The position numbers and the translations under genes were made by a program. A DNA stretch of 9,839 bases from Bacteroidales bacterium UBA2198 (GTDB lineage: Bacteria; Bacteroidota; Bacteroidia; Bacteroidales; VadinHA17), in the NCBI GenBank assembly GCA_002328625.1, contig DCVC01000025.1, forward strand, positions 1,795 to 11,633. Reading direction: 5' to 3'. This document shows, one piece after another, positions 6,091-9,839 of this stretch; the first letter of the stretch is position 1, and each line of letters starts with the position of its first letter. A model generated the notes under the pieces. That model worked only from the letters and a program-made list of their open reading frames with translations, was not told the origin of the DNA and made no database searches.

Positions 6091-7029
6091 ATGAGAATAG
6101 GTCTTGATGTAATGGGAGGTGATTTTGCACCTGTTGCTGTAATAGAGGGCGCAGTTGATTCACTTGAACATTTCATGGGTGAGGACAGACTTGTTCTGAT
6201 AGGTGATAAACCTTCCATCTTAGAGAATCTTGAAGAGATGGAAACTGATTCATCGGTGTTTGATATTGTACATACATCCCAGGTTATTGGTATGGGAGAG
6301 CATCCGGCCAAAGCTTATTCCCAGAAACAGGATTCAAGTATTGCTGTCGGATTCAGGATGCTCAAGAAAAAAGAGCTTGATGGCTTTTGCAGTGCCGGTA
6401 ACACAGGTGCAATGCTGGTAGGCGCAAGTTATACAGTTAATGTGGTTCCAGGGGTCTTCAGACCTGCTCTTGCGACTATATTGCCATGTGTGGATGGACG
6501 CAATTCGGTAATTCTCGATGTCGGCCTTAATCCTGATTGTAAACCCGATGTGTTGTTACAATACGGCATTCTTGGAACACTTTATGCAAAATTTGTACTT
6601 GAAATAGAGAATCCTACCATAGGATTGCTCAATATAGGTGAGGAAGAGACAAAAGGAACACCTTCGGTAAAATCAGCATACGAATTAATGAAAGAGCATC
6701 CCGGACTTAATTTTATCGGAAACATTGAAGGTAATGCGCTTTTCCGTGAAACAATGACAGATGTGGTTGTATGTGATGGATTCGTTGGTAATGTAATACT
6801 TAAGCAGGCAGAAGCATTCTATGAGATTTGCAAATCAAAAAATATTTCCGATCCCTTTATTGATCGTCTTAACTTTGAAAACATTGGCGGGACTCCTGTG
6901 ATAGGTATTAATGCCAATGTTGTTATTGGCCATGGCATTTCAAAAAGGAAAGCCATAATGAACATGATACTTCAGACCAAATCTGTTGTACAGGTGAATC
7001 TGGCCCAGAAGATCATAGAAGCCGTCTAA
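6091..7029 (+). CDS. plsX: Phosphate acyltransferase PlsX
   Basis: This 312-residue protein converts acyl-ACP and phosphate into acyl-phosphate, the donor PlsY uses to start phospholipid synthesis. It is a peripheral membrane enzyme. Seen, in order: the N-terminal GLDVMGGDFAP (4-14); GFCSAGNTGAMLVGA (98-112); ILDVGLNPDCKP (141-152), where Leu replaces the more usual Ala in DVGAN; GLLNIGEEETKGT (178-190); FIGNIEGNALF (208-218); DGFVGNVILK (229-238); and a C-terminal VIGHGISKRKA segment (278-288). Length and motif order match full-length PlsX. The start follows the rpmF stop by 25 bp, and the stop lies 2 bp before the fabH ATG, so PlsX and FabH are very likely translationally coupled. Their products act in the same pathway: FabH starts acyl chains, and PlsX takes finished chains from ACP. 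Confidence 0.97.
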   Translation: MRIGLDVMGGDFAPVAVIEGAVDSLEHFMGEDRLVLIGDKPSILENLEEMETDSSVFDIVHTSQVIGMGEHPAKAYSQKQDSSIAVGFRMLKKKELDGFCSAGNTGAMLVGASYTVNVVPGVFRPALATILPCVDGRNSVILDVGLNPDCKPDVLLQYGILGTLYAKFVLEIENPTIGLLNIGEEETKGTPSVKSAYELMKEHPGLNFIGNIEGNALFRETMTDVVVCDGFVGNVILKQAEAFYEICKSKNISDPFIDRLNFENIGGTPVIGINANVVIGHGISKRKAIMNMILQTKSVVQVNLAQKIIEAV

Positions 7030-7031
7030 AA

Positions 7032-8030
7032 ATGAAAAAATTACGGGCAATAGTAACCGGAATAAATGCCTGGGTGCCTGAATACAGGCTCACAAATAAT
7101 GAGCTTTCCCGAATGGTAGATACTTCTGATGAATGGATAATGCAACGGGTTGGCATTAAGGAAAGAAGGATCTTGAAAGGTGAAGGTCTTGGAAGTTCAG
7201 ATCTTGGGGAACCGGCTGTGAGAGGACTTCTTGAGAAAACAAAAACATCTCCCGGAGATATTGATCTGTTAATATGTGCCACAATAACCCCCGATATGGC
7301 ATTTCCTGCTACAGCAAATATAATATCTGAAAAAGTCGGCATTAAAAACGCTTTCAGTTTTGATCTTGCTGCCGCCTGCTCAGGTTTTTTGTTCGCTTTG
7401 CAGACAGGAGCAGCTTACGTGGAAAGTGGAAGGTTTAAAAAAGTAATTGTTGTGGGAGCAGATAAAATGTCGTCAATTACGGATTATACTGACCGTACTA
7501 CCTGTCCTCTTTTTGGAGATGCAGCAGGAGCTGTGCTCCTTGAACCAACTGAGGAAGAATACGGATTAATGGACTATATTTTTCATGTTGATGGATCAGG
7601 AGAAAAATTTCTTTATCTGAAGGCAGGTGGTTCAGCCAAACCAGCTTCGCATGAAACGGTTGATGCCCGTGAACATTTTATCTATCAGGAGGGACAGAGC
7701 GTATTTAAATTTGCTGTGGTAAACATGGCGGATGTCGCTGCCGAAATAATGGAACGCAATAATCTTAAATCAGAAGATATTGCCTGGCTGGTACCGCATC
7801 AGGCAAATCTGAGGATAATTGATGCCACAGGAAGACGTATGGGACTTCCACCTGAAAAGGTAATGATTAATATCGAAAACTACGGAAACACAACCGCAGC
7901 AACAATACCTTTATGTTTGTGGGAGTATGAGAGCAAACTTAAAAAAGGTGACAAGCTTATTCTGGCAGCATTTGGAGGCGGATTTACATGGGGTTCTATA
8001 TATCTTAAGTGGGCTTATGATCCGACCTAG
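7032..8030 (+). CDS. fabH: Beta-ketoacyl-ACP synthase III (FabH)
   Basis: A 332-residue condensing enzyme that joins an acyl-CoA primer to malonyl-ACP, the first step of type II fatty-acid synthesis. Seen: a thiolase-fold enzyme with the complete catalytic triad, namely Cys116 in DLAAACSGFLFA (111-122), His256 in WLVPHQANLRII (252-263) and Asn286 in ENYGNTTAATIP (282-293). The substrate-entry motif DTSDEWIMQRVGIKERR (30-46) and the C-terminal LAAFGGGFTWGS (311-322) are also typical of FabH. It begins 2 bp after plsX and is the last gene of the DUF177-rpmF-plsX-fabH unit. The following 196-bp gap with a stem-loop marks a probable operon end. Primer preference (acetyl- or branched-chain acyl-CoA) cannot be read from the sequence. 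Confidence 0.97.
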   Translation: MKKLRAIVTGINAWVPEYRLTNNELSRMVDTSDEWIMQRVGIKERRILKGEGLGSSDLGEPAVRGLLEKTKTSPGDIDLLICATITPDMAFPATANIISEKVGIKNAFSFDLAAACSGFLFALQTGAAYVESGRFKKVIVVGADKMSSITDYTDRTTCPLFGDAAGAVLLEPTEEEYGLMDYIFHVDGSGEKFLYLKAGGSAKPASHETVDAREHFIYQEGQSVFKFAVVNMADVAAEIMERNNLKSEDIAWLVPHQANLRIIDATGRRMGLPPEKVMINIENYGNTTAATIPLCLWEYESKLKKGDKLILAAFGGGFTWGSIYLKWAYDPT

Positions 8031-8093
8031 ACCAATTCTTTTTCTGCATCCTTATTTATTCTCCAAAGCCTCTCGCTTCTCAGGACAATAATA

Positions 8094-8133
8094 AAAGAGG
8101 GTTAAATCAGCTCCTGATTTAATAAGTCCCTTT
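8094..8133 (+). terminator. Stem-loop in the fabH-bactofilin gap, possible terminator
   Basis: TTAAATCAG (8102-8110), loop CTC, then CTGATTTAA (8114-8122) form a perfect 9-bp stem. Past a 5-nt bulge the stem can extend by pairing AAGAGGG-like bases at 8096-8101 with CCCTTT at 8128-8133. No T-run follows at once; the first long T tract is at about 8156-8166. It therefore fits a fabH terminator only loosely and could be another structured leader or operator. Confidence 0.4.
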
Positions 8134-8181
8134 AAGGGGATCTGGAGGTAAACAATTTATTTTTTTCTCTGCAATAGTTTT

Positions 8182-8189
8182 TATATTTG
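8182..8189 (+). promoter_or_regulatory. Putative -7 promoter element (TATATTTG) of the bactofilin-ATP synthase operon
   Basis: An exact TAnnTTTG match 37 bp before the bactofilin ATG, giving a leader of about 30 nt. It follows a T-rich tract; no clear -33 TTTG is present. It would make the ATP synthase operon independent of the fabH operon upstream. Confidence 0.5.
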
Positions 8190-8226
8190 TGAGTTATTAA
8201 GTTTATATCTTCTAACTTGAGCTATT

Positions 8227-8640
8227 ATGGGAAAATATAACGAAACCGACAACACAACTATCAATCTTATAAGTAACGGAACGGAAATAACCGGTGATAT
8301 CAAATCAAACGGTGATATTCGTATAGATGGTTCACTTACAGGAAGTTTAAGTACAAAGGGAAAAGTAGTGATCGGCCCGACAGGAAAAATAAATGGTGAA
8401 GTCTATTGTAAAAACTCCGAAGTGTCAGGCACTGTGGAGGGTAAAATATCTGTAGGGCAGTTACTTAACCTAAAGGCATCTTCAAAGATCACAGGTGATG
8501 TTATTACTTTTAAACTTTCTATAGAGCCCGGAGCAAAATTCTCGGGTAATTGTAAAATGAGCGAGAGTGAAGATAATGAAGGAACCGCAACCCTTAGAGG
8601 AAGAGAATCAGAAAAAACCGGAGAAAAACAATCAAAGTAA
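8227..8640 (+). CDS. Bactofilin (polymer-forming cytoskeletal protein)
   Basis: A 137-residue protein of the bactofilin family (DUF583), which polymerises without nucleotides into beta-helical filaments under the membrane and often organises envelope enzymes. Seen: a short polar N-terminus with INLISNGTEITGDIKSNGD (12-30), then about five repeats of beta-helix type with regularly spaced Gly and hydrophobic residues, including IRIDGSLTGSL (31-41), KVVIGPTGKINGEVY (46-60) and the closing IEPGAKFSGNCKM (99-111). A charged, disordered tail rich in Glu, Lys, Ser and Gly (112-137) ends the protein. That tail is encoded by the DNA that also encodes the N-terminus of AtpZ in the next frame. The gene stands first, directly before the ATP synthase genes, an order I recall as common in Bacteroidota. 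A direct role in ATP synthase placement is speculation. Confidence 0.93.
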   Translation: MGKYNETDNTTINLISNGTEITGDIKSNGDIRIDGSLTGSLSTKGKVVIGPTGKINGEVYCKNSEVSGTVEGKISVGQLLNLKASSKITGDVITFKLSIEPGAKFSGNCKMSESEDNEGTATLRGRESEKTGEKQSK

Positions 8641-8830
8641 CGGATTAAGAGATTTTGCAAAATACTCTGGCCTGGCATTCCAGATGATAGCAATCATACT
8701 CATTGCAACCTGGTGTGGAATAAAACTGGATAAAATTCTGGGATTAGATATGCCTGTTTTTACAATCATCCTGTCCCTTTTGGGAGTTTTTGCAGGCATC
8801 TATACCGCAATAAAAGATTTTATAAGATAA
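8576..8830 (+). CDS. atpZ: AtpZ (AtpI/AtpZ-family ATP synthase accessory membrane protein)
   Basis: An 84-residue two-helix membrane protein of the AtpZ family (putative F1F0-ATPase subunit, PF09527). Seen: a polar N-terminus (1-27), then FAKYSGLAFQMIAIILIATW (27-46) forming helix 1, the conserved G-I-K-L-D-K turn (48-53), and helix 2 at about 60-78. Family members are thought to help assembly of the c-ring or transport Mg/Ca near the ATP synthase. The ATG at 8576 is chosen over the GTG at 8567 (three residues earlier). Either start lies inside the bactofilin gene, an overlap of 65 nt in the +1 frame from this ATG; no later ATG precedes helix 1. The next gene starts 12 bp after the stop, in the same frame. 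Confidence 0.9.
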   Translation: MKEPQPLEEENQKKPEKNNQSNGLRDFAKYSGLAFQMIAIILIATWCGIKLDKILGLDMPVFTIILSLLGVFAGIYTAIKDFIR

Positions 8831-8842
8831 TCATCCTTTCCA

Positions 8843-9244
8843 TTGAAGCCTTTTGCTAAGTACATAATCTATTTGTTAATATTGAATACCATTACAATTG
8901 TTGCCGGCTTTTTGCTGGTATACAATACAGGGATTAACCTTTTATTCACAGATATAGTAATTCTGACATTCTCTCTTTCATTGATCAACATTGTATCTTT
9001 CATTGTTTTCATAAAGGGCCGGAAAAAAGACTCCGACAGTCAGACAATGTATCTTTTGGTGTCAATCAGCCTCCGGTTACCTTTGGAATTGGTCTTAGCT
9101 CTTGTCTGGTTTTTTATTGCCAAAAAAACAACAACTGCATCGCTGATATTATTTTTTATATTATATTTAGCCTTCTCTTGTTTTTCGATACTGTTTATGT
9201 TGAACACGTTGAAGCATAAATCTTTATTAAACCAGTCTGATTGA
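8843..9244 (+). CDS. AtpI-like four-helix membrane protein of the ATP synthase operon
   Basis: A 133-residue hydrophobic protein that I do not recognise by motif. Seen: four predicted helices at about residues 6-27, 34-59, 72-92 and 96-121; a charged cytoplasmic-looking loop GRKKDSDSQ (59-67) after helix 2; and a basic C-terminus. It begins with TTG (LKPFAKY...), 12 bp after the atpZ stop and in the same frame; there is no ATG before helix 1. The stop TGA shares bases with the TTG start of the subunit a gene (TTGA at 9241-9244), so translation is probably coupled. A small four-helix protein between atpZ and atpB occupies the place of atpI in other bacteria. The AtpI role, an aid to c-ring assembly, is therefore inferred from position and topology only; sequence similarity to AtpI is not evident by eye. 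Confidence 0.75.
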   Translation: MKPFAKYIIYLLILNTITIVAGFLLVYNTGINLLFTDIVILTFSLSLINIVSFIVFIKGRKKDSDSQTMYLLVSISLRLPLELVLALVWFFIAKKTTTASLILFFILYLAFSCFSILFMLNTLKHKSLLNQSD

Positions 9245-9839
9245 AAGCACATAATCCAAAGAGCCTTATATTCTCTCTTATGCTGGTTTTATTTTTTATT
9301 CCTGCAACTGCCCGGGAAGGGCATGAAACTATAAAAGAGGAAGAAGAATTTAATCCAAGCAGTTTTATTCTTGAGCATATTGCAGATTCTCATGAATGGC
9401 ATATTCTTACCAAAAAAAACGGGGAACACGTAGCAATTTATCTTCCCGTGATACTTTACAGCAAAGAATCGGGCCTGCAGGTTTTTTCTTCGCGCAGGCT
9501 TGCTCATGGGCACGAATATAAGGGTTTCAGGATTGCAGAAGAAGGAAAGCTTCAGGGAAAAATTGTATCAGTGATTGGAGATGACCAGATTGATGAGGAA
9601 AATCTTCCTTTTGATTTCTCAATTACAAAAGCTGTTGTCGGGATGCTTTTTGCCGCATTAATAGGTCTCTGGTTGTTCCTGTCCCTTTCCCGCTCATATA
9701 AAAAATCAGGAATAAGTCATCCCAGAGGTATTCAAAGTTTCCTTGAACCAGTAGTCTTGTTTGTCCGTGATGATATCGCCATTCCCAATATAGGACATAA
9801 GAAATATGAAAAATTCATGCCATATCTTCTGTCGGTTTT
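9241..9839 (+). CDS. atpB: F1Fo ATP synthase subunit a, 3' end cut by window edge
   Basis: The first 199 codons of the membrane subunit forming the proton half-channels; the essential Arg helix lies beyond the edge. Seen: a TTG start overlapping the previous stop, then a signal peptide with a basic n-region, hydrophobic core (9-20) and cleavage site FIPATA|RE after residue 24. A region of about 100 residues follows (25-127), containing HIADSHEWHILTKKNGE (46-62) and ILYSKESGLQVF (71-82). The first membrane helix is at about 131-150, and RGIQSFLEPVVLFVRDDIA comes at 162-180. The EP-x-x-x-F-VRD stretch and the DSHEWH domain match what I know of Bacteroidota subunit a. An ATG at 9280 would remove the basic n-region and half the signal peptide, so TTG is preferred. 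Genes for c, b, delta, alpha and gamma subunits probably follow. Confidence 0.93.
   Translation, partial: MKAHNPKSLIFSLMLVLFFIPATAREGHETIKEEEEFNPSSFILEHIADSHEWHILTKKNGEHVAIYLPVILYSKESGLQVFSSRRLAHGHEYKGFRIAEEGKLQGKIVSVIGDDQIDEENLPFDFSITKAVVGMLFAALIGLWLFLSLSRSYKKSGISHPRGIQSFLEPVVLFVRDDIAIPNIGHKKYEKFMPYLLSV

Noticed and set aside
9040..9513. Minus-strand open frames opposite the AtpI-like gene and atpB
   Set aside because: They are antisense to genes supported by topology, signal peptide and subunit a motifs.
1..9839. CRISPR array, tRNA/rRNA genes, insertion sequences or prophage remnants
   Set aside because: I found no regularly spaced repeats, cloverleaf-like segments, transposase motifs or terminal inverted repeats; coding capacity is almost fully taken by core genes.

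Overview
The window looks like a stretch of a Bacteroidota (Bacteroidetes) chromosome. Three things point there: (1) intergenic matches to the Bacteroidota -7 promoter element TAnnTTTG with little sign of Shine-Dalgarno sequences; (2) the gene orders DUF177-rpmF-plsX-fabH and bactofilin-atpZ-(membrane protein)-atpB; (3) LytS/LytTR-type signalling proteins and an ATP synthase subunit a with a signal peptide and a long N-terminal domain before its first membrane helix. I cannot name the genus. The DNA is AT-rich and densely coded. No intergenic gap exceeds 300 bases, and I see no mobile element, CRISPR array, tRNA or rRNA.

Layout. Positions 2-967 (+) are the C-terminal part of an outer-membrane beta-barrel protein cut by the left edge. 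It is followed by an ICMT/PEMT-type membrane methyltransferase (1021-1758, +) and YidD, a membrane-protein insertion factor (1832-2125, +). On the minus strand, 5164 down to 2138, is a four-gene unit: a small DUF5668-like membrane protein, a LiaF-like membrane protein, a LytS-type histidine kinase and a LytTR response regulator. This looks like an envelope-sensing two-component module. A 182-bp divergent region with one identical -7 box on each strand separates it from the plus-strand lipid/ribosome operon DUF177 (YceD)-rpmF-plsX-fabH (5347-8030), which couples ribosomal protein L32 to phospholipid and fatty-acid initiation. A 196-bp gap holding a clear stem-loop and a second promoter-like element leads to the start of the ATP synthase operon: bactofilin (8227-8640), AtpZ (8576-8830), an AtpI-like four-helix protein (8843-9244) and subunit a (9241 to the right edge, incomplete).

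Functional theme. Almost everything concerns the envelope: an outer-membrane barrel, inner-membrane insertion (YidD), envelope sensing (LiaF-like/LytS/LytTR), phospholipid synthesis (PlsX, FabH), cytoskeletal scaffolding (bactofilin) and the membrane sector of ATP synthase. Most of it is core genome. I found no clearly new system. The points most worth a second look are the LiaF-like proteins linked to a LytTR (rather than NarL-type) two-component pair, the 65-nt out-of-frame overlap between bactofilin and atpZ, the run of TTG starts in the ATP synthase operon, and a yidD promoter box placed so close to the start codon that the message may be leaderless.
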